A stretch of 64,000 nt of DNA from Erodium maritimum. Taxonomy: Eukaryota > Streptophyta > Magnoliopsida > Geraniales > Geraniaceae. The DNA lies in assembly GCA_963921825.1 (NCBI GenBank), contig OY997588.1, positions 83,767,043 to 83,831,042 on the forward strand. Direction: 5' to 3'. Shown one piece after another: positions 54,086 through 64,000 of the stretch (the stretch's first letter is position 1; the number at the start of each line of letters is the position of its first letter). A model generated the notes under the pieces. That model ran no database searches, was not told where the DNA came from, and saw nothing but the letters and a program-made list of their open reading frames with translations. Position numbers and translations under genes: made by a program.

Positions 54086-56325
54086 GTTGTTGAACTTTGG
54101 TTGTGATTTCCCGAGGTTGGGGGCCCGATAGAGATCAGGGGAAGTTGCGTGGAGGTTGGCTAGCCTGGCCTGACAGGGATCGGTCAGGTTGAGCATTCTT
54201 CGGCGATGGAGGGTTGCTCCCCTTCCAACTAGCTATCGGAAAAGTAGCTCGGTACATATCGCTAACATGTCGACCGCCTGGCCTGACAGGGATCGGTAAA
54301 GTTGCGTGGGGCAGGCTCGAGCCCAGCCGGTTAGCAACCGGCACTGAGCAGCTGGAGTGCAATCCTTTGTGATCTTGTTTGGTGTGCGATCCTTTGTGAT
54401 CTTGGGTGTTGCGTGGTTGTCTTTGTGTCTTTGGTGGAGGTTTTAATCGCTGTGTCCGGTCTACATTACGTGTCCGAGTGTTGATTCGATTGAGGAAAGT
54501 AATAGTCGTGTATCAGTCGGGTTACTTGAGTTTGAGGATAGTAGTCCCCGGAGTTTGGGTTGTCGTTGGTGTTACCGACATTGTCTGCTAGTATGCCGTA
54601 GTCAGTCTGTTATCCGTGGTGGTGAGCGAACGCTCACCCCTAACTACTTTTCCTACAGGTACCGGTCGCGGGACGGACTAGGTGAGCTCTCGAAGCTTGA
54701 AGAGCTAGGAGCGGGAGTCCGGGTTTCTTTTTTGAGTCTAGCGACGTACGCCATGTATTTTGTCCGCTTGTTGGGACGTATTTTTGAGTTGTAAATTATT
54801 ATTTTGATAAACAAAATGGTGGTTTTAAAGTGATTTATTTAAAAGGTTTAAAAATGTTTTATTATCTTAAACGTTCGCGTTCCGGGTTCGGTTCTACTGA
54901 ATTTGGGGCGTGACAAAACAAGAGGTATGCGACATGCCTCAGCCTCGAACTAGAGGGTCAAAATCCAAATTTTCCTAACTTGAAGCTCAGACGGGAGAAA
55001 ACCCCAACAAGGGGAACGTATAACACAACAAGAGAATTCGTATGAAAGGAACCTCGACAACCCAAAAAGGGGTGCACAACAGACTACTGAGGTCTTACAA
55101 CCAGATTTCTGAACCATTAAGACTAAACAAGAATAAAAGTAAAAGACAAGGTTTATAACCCAAATTTTACAACCAAGAAGCACACATAAACAAAGGTAGG
55201 CCCGCAACATGGATTTCCAACCATTAAGACCAAAGGTTAGATGAACGCCCACCAACACAACAACCAACCACCACTCCCATTAGTCCAATGAACCACCCAA
55301 ACTTGTGGGAAGTTGCTGAATCATATGTGCCTCCTTCCCCTTACAATATAGAGGATGATGAAAACTAACACGTCAGCAACCAACACCATACAAATGAAAA
55401 ATACAGGCCTAGTGTACGAAACACCACCGGAATACCCAACCCCTCGGAATCGAAACCCACCAAGGTCTTCAAAATAAGCCATAAGGGTAAGACAACTCGT
55501 CGTAGGCCAACAACTAACAAATAGACAAGGCTCCGAGAAACAAGCGAATGGGAGAGGAGAAAACCAAACACGAATTTGATTCTAAAAGGAGGTAGTGATC
55601 CACAAGGAAATAAGAAATAAAAAAACAAAAAGAGTCTCGCCTCAAAAAACAACAGGCTCCTCAGTCTCCGGAATAAAAAAAAACTCTAACTCTGACCAAA
55701 ACATAGCTGGAAAAGCACATGCCAAACAAGTAGGTGACCGCCAGCCCCATAAGCCCACTACAATCACAACTAGAGCAGATCTAGAAAACTTCAGCTCCAT
55801 AGTAAGTGGACGGAGATGACGAAAATACCAACCAACCACGAGCACCTACCGAAAAACTAAGGATCCGAGAACAGATCACCCCGAGAGCCCACTACCACCA
55901 AGAATAGAGAAGATCTGAAAAACTCCAGATGTAGCTCCATAGTGAACGACCAAAGACGACGAAAGAAGCCAAACCACAAATCACGTCCACCTGCCAAAAA
56001 ACTGAGCGTCGAGGAGAAACTAAATCTGGAAGTGGTTCTCCAGATCTAGCTCTAAGGATGTCGGAACTTGAAGAGAAGGACAAAGAGAGGTTGAACAGTT
56101 GAGAAGAATAGAGGTCGACAAGGTAAGGATGGTAGAACTCTGCCCACAGCAGTCAGAATTGAAAAGAAGGCCAAAAAAAGAACCGGATGGAGGGTTTGGA
56201 AGAAGAGGCTATATAATATGCGTGCATTAACCCTCATAATTACTTTTAAGTTTTAGATTGTTAAATTTTCACCACTCTTTAAATAAATTCTTATCCATGC
56301 ATTTAGTTGGTTATATGAAGTAGTA

Positions 56326-57548
56326 TTTTTTTTTGAGCGGATAGCGAGAGTAATATATTAATAAAAGGAACTCTCCAGAGGTACAATATCAAAACGGGTC
56401 ACCTAGGAGAGACAACTAACAATTTAAATTATTGCAAGAAAACAAAATAACAAATCCACACATCGTGGGACAACTAATAAATTGAAAATTGCTCTTTCAC
56501 CAAAGTGTTTCAAGGGTGTCGACAGGAGAATGCTGTGATAGCGGCCGAGGCAACCGGTACAACGGTTGAAGACTATGGGGTAGGGCCGAGTAAACCCTAT
56601 GATTCGATCAGGAATAAATCGACTCTGAGCTATGCTCTAGTAGAATACTGAATCCTAAGAGTGACGACCTGGGCAACCCTGTAACCAGGGACTGAAATGG
56701 CTCAATTGGACTTTGCATCCTCCCGCGGAGCCAGCAGACATCGTCCCCCCTCTGATGATAATGAGGACATTTAAAAACGTAAAATTGCTGGCTCCCGGTC
56801 TGACTGAAGAATGTCACGCCGATACTTGGTGGAATCGAGGCCACCCTACGTCCAGTGAGGCGGTATTACCGACATACCCCCCACTTGACCACGAAGTCCT
56901 CATTGATCGAGGCAACGGTGCGTTCCGCCTCTCGCCGTTTGTGTTGTCCCTCCATTGGACTCCGCATGCCCCTCTGAGTCAATGCTCAAGATTAGCATTG
57001 GACCATTGAACGTCCGAACAATACCAGTAGATAGGTACCTCCTGTCGTTGATTGAGGACCAAGTCCTTACGGTACCTATCCACTCTACAGTAAGACGAAC
57101 AATAGGTGTGGATCGAAGCACCGCCCATCTACTCCCGCTGCCTCCACTCTGTACTCCGCCACTGCTATCGTCGATGCCTTTCCCGTGGGGTAATGACGGG
57201 AATGTATCCACCGTCACCCCGAGCCTGAGAGCGGGACCAAGCCACCGCTCCGCCTCCACCGAACTCCTGCGCCACCGAGAACCAACAATTGATTCTCCAC
57301 GCCACCAAGGGCCAACAACCGTTAGTCGTCGAGATCAGGATTTGGCCGTCGCAGATCTCGGTCTTCCGTTCCCATCCCGCAATCAGGAGTCACTCCAATC
57401 GTTCCCCTCCGCCTGAAAAAGATCAAACTCATCGGAGAATGCCAAATAGACCACCACCGGACATTAAGTCTCCGTGCTTGCTGAGACCTCCCGACGAAGT
57501 GGGGTGCCTCACCGAACGACGAGAAAAGCGCATGTTGTTTGCTTTAAT
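56326..57548 (-). mobile_element. LINE-type retroposon without ORF2
   Basis: A T-run (poly(A) on the minus strand) followed by GAGCGGATAGCGAGAGTAAT starts the element, the same style of 3' end as the LINE at 17161. Tentative TSD: TGAAGTAGTA (56316-56325) and TGAAGTTGTA (57549-57558), 9 of 10 matching. The minus-strand frame at 56900-57259 is uncharacterised; no RT, endonuclease or RNase H is present. Confidence 0.5.
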
Positions 57549-57558
57549 TGAAGTTGTA

Positions 57559-58244
57559 CATCAATTTAGGTTTTTTCAAATGAGGTGTCAATACTGTACA
57601 TCATAGAAAAAGACCTTCCACCTTAGGATAGTCCTTTGAAGGATGAAATTTCTTTGTTGGATTTTATGTATATGATATGCACAAGCATGAGAGTAAAGTC
57701 TTCTAGCATGAGAGTAAAGTCTTCTAGATGCCCATGGCCATTTGTCACTCTCATTCGTACTAAAGATCCTGACAGAAATAGGGTTTTCACTTTTGTCTTC
57801 ACAAAAGGAGGGTTTACAACACGCCATATGGGAAGTTTTTCTAGAAGGCTTTCCTTGTCGGCAACGATCAATATTGTACCAAAGTGATTAACAAACTAAA
57901 CGGCCTTCCTAATCTCATCTCAGTTTAATATAATTTAATCACCTTTTGGGTGTGGCTAAGAGCTATGACATATAATTACAGTATTTTAAACACCGTTAGA
58001 TGATAGTTTACTCTTATATCACAGACATATTTGATACTGTTCTCACTCGAGTTCGTAGTACTTATCAATATCAATACGTCAGTTGAGAACCAACTAATTA
58101 TTAAAAATAATGATTAATCCATCATAATATAAAAAATGATTTCTATAGAAAAAGGATCTAATCATAAAGCACAACCGTCCCTAACTCTCGTCCTCTGTTT
58201 CACATCCATCCGAGACCACGGCTATAGGTAATAGTGATAGTGGC
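57559..58244. other. unassigned; short tandem duplication
   Basis: A 20-bp direct duplication, AGCATGAGAGTAAAGTCTTC, lies at about 57686-57725. Small overlapping frames on both strands have no recognised family. The Athila-like LTR begins at 58245. Confidence 0.4.
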
Positions 58245-59600
58245 TGATGCGGACGCATCTTGGCATTAAAAATGCCACATTTAGAGGACTTCATCGTTGA
58301 TTTTAGCCCATTATTGTCTCATTCTCTCGTATTTTACTCGTTTCCAGCACTTCTCATGTTTCACAGGTTATAGCATGGAATACGAGCAAAAACAAGTCAA
58401 AAAGGGGACAAATTCGAAGTTGTAAACTCGAGGAGCAGCTGAAGGACAGCCATCACGGATCCGTGACCGACCCGTCACGGGTAGGGTCACGGAGCCGTGA
58501 CGAAGATCGAGAATTGGCCAAGACGTTCTGATCCGTCACGGATCCGTGATGGTGTCCGTGACGGATGCCATCACGGAGCCGTGACGCGCGCGCAGAGTTG
58601 TTTCCCAAACTCGCTTCAGACTTGACTTTTACCCTTTTTAAACCTAAAATTAGCCTCCAATAGATCTAACTTGTAATTTTGAGAGCTAAGAAGAGGGGAG
58701 AGTTGAGAGCAAGCTAGAGGAGAGGATTTGCACTTGAAGAACATCATTGTAATCAAATATTGGGTATTGTATTTCTCTACTTTGGTCAATTATGAAGCTT
58801 TGTTCATGTTCATCAATGGTGTTTTCTTCTTCCTTGCTCATGAGTAACTAAAACCCCATAATCTAGGGTTATGGGGGATTAGAGATGTGTTTTCCAATGT
58901 GTTGATTGTATGAATGAGGATTGTGTAGAATGATTTGATTTAGGGTTTGTATTTGATTTAATCTTAATGCTCTATCTCCCGGGTAGGCCTGATAGAAGGT
59001 GTGAATTGCAATCTGACACTCGTGAGAGGTGGGTTGCAATTAGGTCAGAGATCTTATACAAATTGGGTTTAAATCTAGACTAGTGATAGCTAGGTTAACA
59101 CGATTGCAATAACCATAGGGTTCAAACCGAAAGTTAGAAATTATCAAAGAACGTAATGCTTTGGGTCTCCCTACATCCTGATTCGTGAGAGCTGGGTGGT
59201 TAGATTCCATTAGGGTCCGAAACAACGTGAGGAGTTAGGACTAGTTTGAGAGATAATTCGTTGCCCCTAAAATCAGAACAACTTCACAATGTTCATCGTC
59301 AGTTAAATGCATTGGAAACGGTCTCTATGAACCCACAACCTTATATTACTTTTTCTCTGAATTAAAACTCTTCTAAGCTTTGTGATTACTGGTTCATTGT
59401 CATTTCGATTACTATTTACTTTTCATGTTTTGAAACAAAACCATCTTTTAATCGAGATAGCTTGACAACAACCTTGAGATAGAACGTGCTTGACTCGTGC
59501 TCCCTTGGGTACGATAATCTGGAACTTAAATTCCAAAAATACAACTTGACGACCGGTACGCTTGCCGTGTCCTTTTCTGTGTTAAAACCGCAGGGCGTCA
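58245..59600 (+). repeat. Athila-like 5' LTR
   Basis: 1,356 bp from TGATGCGGACGCATC to CAGGGCGTCA; the ends form an imperfect inverted repeat (TGATGC against the complement of GCGTCA). The outer 5 bp on the left is GTGGC; its partner lies outside the window. Four 14-bp (near-)palindromes lie at 58453-58584. Confidence 0.8.
58453..58584. promoter_or_regulatory. cluster of 14-bp palindromes in the LTR
   Basis: TCACGGATCCGTGA is a perfect palindrome at 58453-58466 and 58536-58549; TCACGGAGCCGTGA, one mismatch from symmetry, occurs at 58487-58500 and 58571-58584. Half-sites (CGTCACGG, TCCGTGACGG) fill the gaps. Dyad sites upstream of transcription are typical of binding sites for dimeric factors; the factor is unknown. 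Confidence 0.6.
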
Positions 59601-59606
59601 AGTTAA

Positions 59607-59624
59607 TGGCGCCGTTGCCGGGGA
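59607..59624 (+). promoter_or_regulatory. Athila-type primer-binding site (tRNA-Asp)
   Basis: TGGCGCCGTTGCCGGGGA begins 6 bases after the LTR. This sequence is the common primer site of Athila/Tat elements, complementary to tRNA-Asp. It is intact. Confidence 0.9.
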
Positions 59625-59682
59625 GCAATTGAGCCAACCCTTTCTATAAAAGTTGTGTTTCGACTATTTCACTTTTTAATTT

Positions 59683-62600
59683 TTGCTCACAAGATCTAAA
59701 TCCACTCCAAGTGATTTGCTTAGTGATACAGATTTACGAGAAGCAGGACAGTTGAAGATAAGAGCTTTAAAGAAGAAACTTGGTGAGGGAAGTGTCAATT
59801 CAGACACGATGGAAACTGATGGCACTGATGCCATTAGGCAAAATGAAAGAGGTGGACAACAGAATAATCAGGTGGTCCAAAGAAATCAACAAGAGGAACC
59901 TATAACGGTCGCGGAGCCACCAAGATATCTCTGCGATTATGGAACACCTCATACCAATAACATACATCAGAGCATTCTCCACCCACTAGTGGAAGCTCAC
60001 ACCTTCGAGATTAAAACCTCTACCATCCAATTACTCCTACAACATACATTTAGTGGGAATCCAAACACGGATCCCGATCCTGCTGCACATCTGACTAAAT
60101 TTAATGAGATTTGTGCTACTTTCAGGTACAATGGAGTGACAGACGAAGCAATTAAACTGCGGGTCTTCAAGTTTACTCTAAGAGATGAGGCAGCAGACTG
60201 GATTGCAAGCCTGCCTAACCACGCAATCACAACATGGGCCGATCTATCACAAAAATTTCTGGCCAGATTCTACTCGCCCAGGAAGACTAAGGAGCTTAGA
60301 GCCAAGATCCAGAATTTTGCTCAATCAAATTTTGAATCACTAGCAGAAGCTTGGGCGAGATATCAAGGACTCATGAGGAAGTTTCCTCACCATGGACAAG
60401 AGTTGTGGTTGCAGCTGCAGACATTCTACCAAGGGTTAAACAGACCAAGTCAAGCAGAGCTGAACGCCGCATCTGATGGTTCGTTCACCAAACACACTCT
60501 ACAGGAATGCCAAGAGATTCTAGATAATATAATGGCCAATGATGCTTGGCATTCGGAAAGAGCACCTGGAGGGCCTACAGTCAATTCAGTCAATTCAGCA
60601 GGAGAAATAAATCAAGTCATGGAGCAATTGAAAGAAATGAAGCTGATGATGGCAGGCATGCATGGACAACCACCACAGCATAGTCCAATGGACCATGAGG
60701 AGGTTAACTGGGTGAATCATAATGGCAACCAAGGGAGGAAGTACGATCCTTATTCCAACACTTATAATGAGGGTTGGAAAGATCGCCCCGAGCTAAAATG
60801 GGGAGGAGATCAGAATCAAAGAAGCCAAAATCCCACACCTCCCGGATTCAATCAGAGACCTCAAAATCAGGCCAGCCAGCAGAGAAATCCTCAACCTCAG
60901 CAAAATTCAGGTAACCAACAATCCTCTTCTGACCCAACTTCTTTAATTCTAAAAATGCTGCAGGTACAAGAGGAGAAGAATAGGATACAGGAGGAGAAGA
61001 ATATGATACAGGACGAGGAGAATAGGAAAATCCATAAGCGGTTGGAGGAAAAAGATCAGCAGATAAGGGAGCTGCATAGGAAACAAGCTGAAGCAGATAA
61101 CAACTATAAATCAGTAAATACTCAGCTAGGACAAGTTGCCACAACAGCAAACTATAGACCTCCAGGATCCCTACCTAGTGACACCGAGAGGAATCCTAGA
61201 GAAAATGCACATGCAATTACTACAAGGAGTGGTAAGGTGGTGGAACCAGAAGAGAAGGCGAATGAGAAAGATCTGCCCTCAAAAATCACTACAGAACAAG
61301 TTCAAGATCAAGAGCAAGAAGATTTAATAGAGGTAGTAAGCAGAGAGCACTCCACAGGTAAGAAGGTAAGGGAGCCCGTGGTTGATTCAGAAACCCGGAC
61401 TCCACATCTTCCTTTCCCCTCTATTGTTAAGAAATCTAAACATGATGATCAGTATGCTAAATTCTTGAATGTGTTTAGGAAACTTGAGATTAATATTCCT
61501 TTTCTTGATGCAATTAAAAACATGCCTATCTATGCAAAATTCTTGAAGGATATTATATCTAATAAAAGGAAATACCAAGAGCATGAAAGGGTGAATTTAA
61601 GTGAGGAGTGTTCTGCTATCTTGCAGAATAAACTGCCTCCTAAATTGAAAGACCCGGGTAGCTTCACTATACCATGTGAAATGGGTTCCCTTTCATTTGC
61701 AAAAGCTTTGTGTGATTTAGGGGCTAGTATAAATTTGATGCCTTTAAATATTTTTAAGAAATTAGGATTAAAAGAGGAATTAAAACCAACTTCTATGTCC
61801 CTACAACTAGCTGATAGATCTATTAAGTACCCTAGAGGGATTGTGGAAGATGTGTTGGTAAAAGTTGACAAATTTATTTTCCCTGCTGACTTTGTTATCT
61901 TGGACATGCAGGAAGATTATGAAATTCCCCTAATCCTAGGAAGACCATTCTTGGCCACAGCCCGAGCTCTTATTGATGTAGAGCAAGGGAAATTGACCAT
62001 CCGATATGGCAAAGACGAAGTGGTTTTTAATGTTTTCAGATCCCTTAAACATGCTATAATTGATGATACTTATTATAGAATTGATTTGGTTGATTCTATA
62101 GTGCAGGAAAATTTTGTTCCTGATGATCCTTTACTGGTGTGTTTAATTAATGAGGATACAACCACTTGCGATCTTATGCAGGACAAGGAAGCAGAGATGG
62201 TCAATCTCTTGGAGGCATGCCCTCCAAGAAAGAGGGATAGACCCCACACTCGTCTCACCTTGGAGGCGAGGCAAGGGCCTATGCTAAAACCCTCTGTTGA
62301 GCAATCCCCGGAGCTTGAATTAAAACCCCTCCCAGATAATTTAAAATATATGTTTTTAAATGAAGACAATACTTTACCTGTAATAATTTCTTCTGAATTG
62401 TCTTCTCTACAGAAGGAAAAGCTAATGAGGGTGCTCAAGGAACATAAAAAGGCCTTTGGATGGACAGTAGCTGACATTAGAGGAATCAGCCCGTCAACAT
62501 GTATGCACAAGATTTTAATGGAAGATACCTACAAACCAACTGTGCAACCACAAAGGAGGCTCAACCCATTAATGCAAGAGGTAGTAAAAAAGGAAATTAT

Positions 62601-62997
62601 TAAGCTACTCGATGCAGGTATTATCTATCCCCTCTCTGATAGTGCTTGGGTTAGTCCTATTCAATGTGTTCCTAAGAAAGGGGGAATGACGGTAGTAACA
62701 AACGATAAGAATGAACTAATTCCTACTAGAACTGTTACAGGGTGGAGAGTATGTATAGACTATAGAAAATTAAATGATGCCACCCGAAAAGACCATTTTC
62801 CCTTGCCTTTTATTGATCAAATGTTAGAAAAATTAGCTGGTCATGAATATTATTGCTTTCTAGATGGATATAGTGGGTATAATCAAATAGCTATAGCTCC
62901 CGAGGATCAAGAGAAAACAACTTTAACTTGCCCTTATGGAACATTTGCATATAGGAGAATGCCGTTTGGTTTGTGTAATGCACCTGCTACATTATAA
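59683..62997 (+). CDS. Athila-like gag-protease-RT, stopped in RT
   Basis: 1,104 codons are open from a TTG at 59683 (LTRSKSTPSDL, the usual N-terminus of these proteins) to TAA at 62995-62997. The first in-frame ATG is codon 43 (59809, METDGTDAIRQ). Residues about 110-290 form the gag domain (AAHLTKFNEICATF, WADLSQKFLARFYSPRK), followed by a Gln/Asn-rich segment, an acidic coiled-coil-like stretch (EEKNRIQEEKNMIQDEENRK) and the protease with DLGAS (about 61720). RT starts near 62500: WVSPIQCVPKKGG, VCIDYRKLNDATRKDHFPLP, motif A CFLDGYSGYNQI, then FGLCNAPATL just before the stop. Gag forms particles; pol copies the RNA. Confidence 0.9.
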   Translation: MLTRSKSTPSDLLSDTDLREAGQLKIRALKKKLGEGSVNSDTMETDGTDAIRQNERGGQQNNQVVQRNQQEEPITVAEPPRYLCDYGTPHTNNIHQSILHPLVEAHTFEIKTSTIQLLLQHTFSGNPNTDPDPAAHLTKFNEICATFRYNGVTDEAIKLRVFKFTLRDEAADWIASLPNHAITTWADLSQKFLARFYSPRKTKELRAKIQNFAQSNFESLAEAWARYQGLMRKFPHHGQELWLQLQTFYQGLNRPSQAELNAASDGSFTKHTLQECQEILDNIMANDAWHSERAPGGPTVNSVNSAGEINQVMEQLKEMKLMMAGMHGQPPQHSPMDHEEVNWVNHNGNQGRKYDPYSNTYNEGWKDRPELKWGGDQNQRSQNPTPPGFNQRPQNQASQQRNPQPQQNSGNQQSSSDPTSLILKMLQVQEEKNRIQEEKNMIQDEENRKIHKRLEEKDQQIRELHRKQAEADNNYKSVNTQLGQVATTANYRPPGSLPSDTERNPRENAHAITTRSGKVVEPEEKANEKDLPSKITTEQVQDQEQEDLIEVVSREHSTGKKVREPVVDSETRTPHLPFPSIVKKSKHDDQYAKFLNVFRKLEINIPFLDAIKNMPIYAKFLKDIISNKRKYQEHERVNLSEECSAILQNKLPPKLKDPGSFTIPCEMGSLSFAKALCDLGASINLMPLNIFKKLGLKEELKPTSMSLQLADRSIKYPRGIVEDVLVKVDKFIFPADFVILDMQEDYEIPLILGRPFLATARALIDVEQGKLTIRYGKDEVVFNVFRSLKHAIIDDTYYRIDLVDSIVQENFVPDDPLLVCLINEDTTTCDLMQDKEAEMVNLLEACPPRKRDRPHTRLTLEARQGPMLKPSVEQSPELELKPLPDNLKYMFLNEDNTLPVIISSELSSLQKEKLMRVLKEHKKAFGWTVADIRGISPSTCMHKILMEDTYKPTVQPQRRLNPLMQEVVKKEIIKLLDAGIIYPLSDSAWVSPIQCVPKKGGMTVVTNDKNELIPTRTVTGWRVCIDYRKLNDATRKDHFPLPFIDQMLEKLAGHEYYCFLDGYSGYNQIAIAPEDQEKTTLTCPYGTFAYRRMPFGLCNAPATL

Positions 62998-64000
62998 AGA
63001 TGCATGACTGCTATTTTTCATGATATGATTGGTGATTACCTTGAAGTATTTATGGATGATTTCTCTATGTTTGGTTCTTCATTTGATGACTGTTTAAATA
63101 ATCTGCATAAAGTATTGACTAGATGTGAAGAAACAAACCTTGTTTTAAATTGGGAAAAATGTCATCTTATGGTACAACAGGGAATTGTTTTAGGCCATAA
63201 AATCTCATCTAAAGGGATTGAGGTAGATAAGACCAATGTAGATGTAATAGGTAAATTACCTCCACCTATTAATATAAAAGGAATTAGAAGTTTCTTAGGA
63301 CATGCAGGGTTTTATAGGAGATTTATAAAGGGATTTTCTGAAATCTCTAAACCATTATGTAATTTGCTAGTAAAAGATGTCCCTTTTAATTTTGATGACG
63401 CATGTTTGAAAAGCTTCTTAACCTTAAAAGAAAAATTGGTAAATGCACCTGTAATGGTCAGTCCCGACTGGTCTCTACCCTTTGAATTGATGTGTGATGC
63501 TAGTGATATAGCGGTAGGAGCAGTTTTAGGACAAAGGAAAGATAAGGTTTTTCATACCATATACTATGCTAGTAGAGTTCTTAATGAGGCTCAATTAAAT
63601 TATGCTACTACTGAAAAAGAACTTTTAGCTGTGGTATTTGCATGTGACAAATTTCAGTCCTATCTTGTTTTATCCAAGGTTATAGTATACACTGACCATG
63701 CAGCTCTTAAGTACATGTTTAGCAAGAAGGATGCTAAGCCTAGATTGCTAAGGTGGATCTTACTTCTACAAGAATTTGATTTGGAAATACGGGATAAGAA
63801 AGGAGTAGAGAATGTGATAGCAGACCACCTGTCTAGGATTGAGAATCCATATGAAGAGCTTAGTAAGCCTATAAATGAGGAGTTTCCAGATGAGCACCTA
63901 TTCCAGGCAAAGCACATCGAAGCCCCGTGGTTTGCAAGTTTTGCAAACTACTTGGCAACTGGTGCTCTAATTCCTGACATGAAACCCTACCAGAAGAACA
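62998..64000 (+). pseudogene. Athila-like RT 3' part and RNase H (downstream of the nonsense codon)
   Basis: Translation in the same frame continues without a stop to the window end. RT motif C is intact ([13 protein letters not shown], about 63040-63075), then the thumb ([15 protein letters not shown]) and [20 protein letters not shown]. RNase H follows at about 63480-63840: [47 protein letters not shown] and [15 protein letters not shown], with the Asp-Glu-Asp residues present. The sequence then passes toward integrase. Only the single TAA separates this part from the upstream frame. Confidence 0.9.

Larger units (their letters stand above)
49361..54915 (+). mobile_element. Tekay-like solo LTR 'A' (outer), itself interrupted
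   Basis: Starts TGTAAGAACCACTCCCGG and ends TTTGGGGCGTGACA, with identical AAACA at 49356-49360 and 54916-54920. Without the inner LTR and its TSD the length is about 2,980 bp. It is related to the solo LTR at 35766-39004 over its first 300 bp and at its 3' end. A CCGG-rich block lies at 50150-50290 and a minisatellite at 53677-54085. No internal domain remains. It sits in a minus-strand LINE-type element. Confidence 0.88.
49234..56220 (-). mobile_element. outer LINE-type element of a three-level nest
   Basis: A T-run (poly(A) on the minus strand) and AAAGTTTATTAATCACGTTC open the element at 49234. After removal of the LTR insertion (49361-54915 and one TSD) its body is about 1.4 kb. The minus-strand 5' end lies near TATATTATATAGCCTCTTC at 56215. 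Short flanking repeats CGTGCATT (49226-49233 and 56221-56228) may be the TSD. A hydrophobic minus-strand frame at 55365-55652 has no recognised domain. No RT or endonuclease is present. Confidence 0.55.
58245..64000 (+). mobile_element. Athila-like Ty3 LTR retrotransposon, 5' 5.8 kb
   Basis: 5' LTR (58245-59600), tRNA-Asp-type PBS (59607-59624), then one long gag-protease-RT-RNase H reading frame running to the window end; integrase and the 3' LTR lie beyond 64000. The gag signature (DPDPAAHLTKFNEICATFRY), the protease block LCDLGASINLMP and the PBS type are those of the Athila branch of Ty3 elements. Two lesions are seen: no ATG at the apparent gag start and a TAA in RT. Otherwise the frame is intact over 4.3 kb, so it is a fairly young copy. 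Confidence 0.93.

Noticed and set aside
53597..54915. Tandem duplication of an LTR 3' end, or a complete short LTR element
   Set aside because: The separate duplications (AAACA outside, GTAGT/GCAGT inside) and homology across the junction show one LTR nested in another.
57623..57887. Overlapping 80-codon frames on both strands near 57.6-57.9 kb
   Set aside because: No family signature; both contain the translation of a simple 20-bp duplication.
1..64000. tRNA, rRNA or organellar DNA insertions
   Set aside because: I looked for tRNA A/B-box-like pairs, rRNA landmarks and plastid-like gene order and saw none; a dedicated tRNA/rRNA search would be decisive.

Overview
This is nuclear DNA from a flowering plant, most likely a dicot; species and chromosome cannot be told. 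It is intergenic, repeat-rich DNA built almost entirely of nested transposable elements, many with exact boundaries because target-site duplications (TSDs) survive. I see no rRNA, tRNA, CRISPR or bacterial-style operon. The one confident host gene is an intact, intronless, minus-strand chloroplast-type J-domain cochaperone (dnaJ 11-like) at 32693-33082, with a TATA box and a heat-shock-element-like site. A 41-codon membrane-protein ORF (5896-6021) is a weaker host candidate.

Layout. 1-4.1 kb: a LINE ORF1 with an RRM fold, split by a Copia solo LTR. 4.1-5.0 kb: a long-TIR foldback DNA element, with a second copy at 33.4-34.4 kb. 6.3-9.3 kb: a LINE 3' end carrying a Mutator-like MITE, a LINE ORF1 piece and a hAT-type MITE. 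9.6-12.2 kb and 17.2-21.8 kb: two related minus-strand LINEs with decayed ORF2; the second has a perfect 15-bp TSD. 12.3-16.8 kb: retroposon remnants, two of which share one target sequence, a 120-bp tandem repeat and a small MITE. 23.1-32.6 kb: a short LINE-like element interrupted by a complete 8,465-bp Copia element with near-identical LTRs but dead coding sequence. 32.7-33.1 kb: the J-domain gene. 35.3-40.1 kb: a second copy of that LINE-like family, interrupted by a 3.2-kb Tekay/Del-like solo LTR. 40.5-43.1 kb: a minus-strand LINE derivative with DUF4283-type ORF1, flanked by a TSD. 44-49 kb: fragments, including a possible Harbinger-like deletion derivative and another LINE-like insertion. 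49.2-56.2 kb: a three-level nest (LINE containing a solo LTR containing a second solo LTR of related type). 56.3-57.5 kb: one more retroposon. 58.2-64.0 kb: the 5' LTR, primer-binding site, gag, protease, RT and RNase H of an Athila-like Ty3 element that runs off the window, broken by one nonsense codon in RT and lacking an ATG at the expected gag start.

How the parts relate. The LINE copies with ORF2 have visible lesions. Several other insertions keep LINE-like ends and TSDs but no ORF2, so they were probably copied in trans. The Copia element appears to have moved recently despite having lost every catalytic centre I could check, which also implies trans-mobilisation. No wholly new biological system is visible. 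The best leads are the dead-but-mobile Copia, the ORF2-less LINE-like elements, two LTR insertions 38 bp apart at homologous points of two related elements, and the repeat-built foldback elements.
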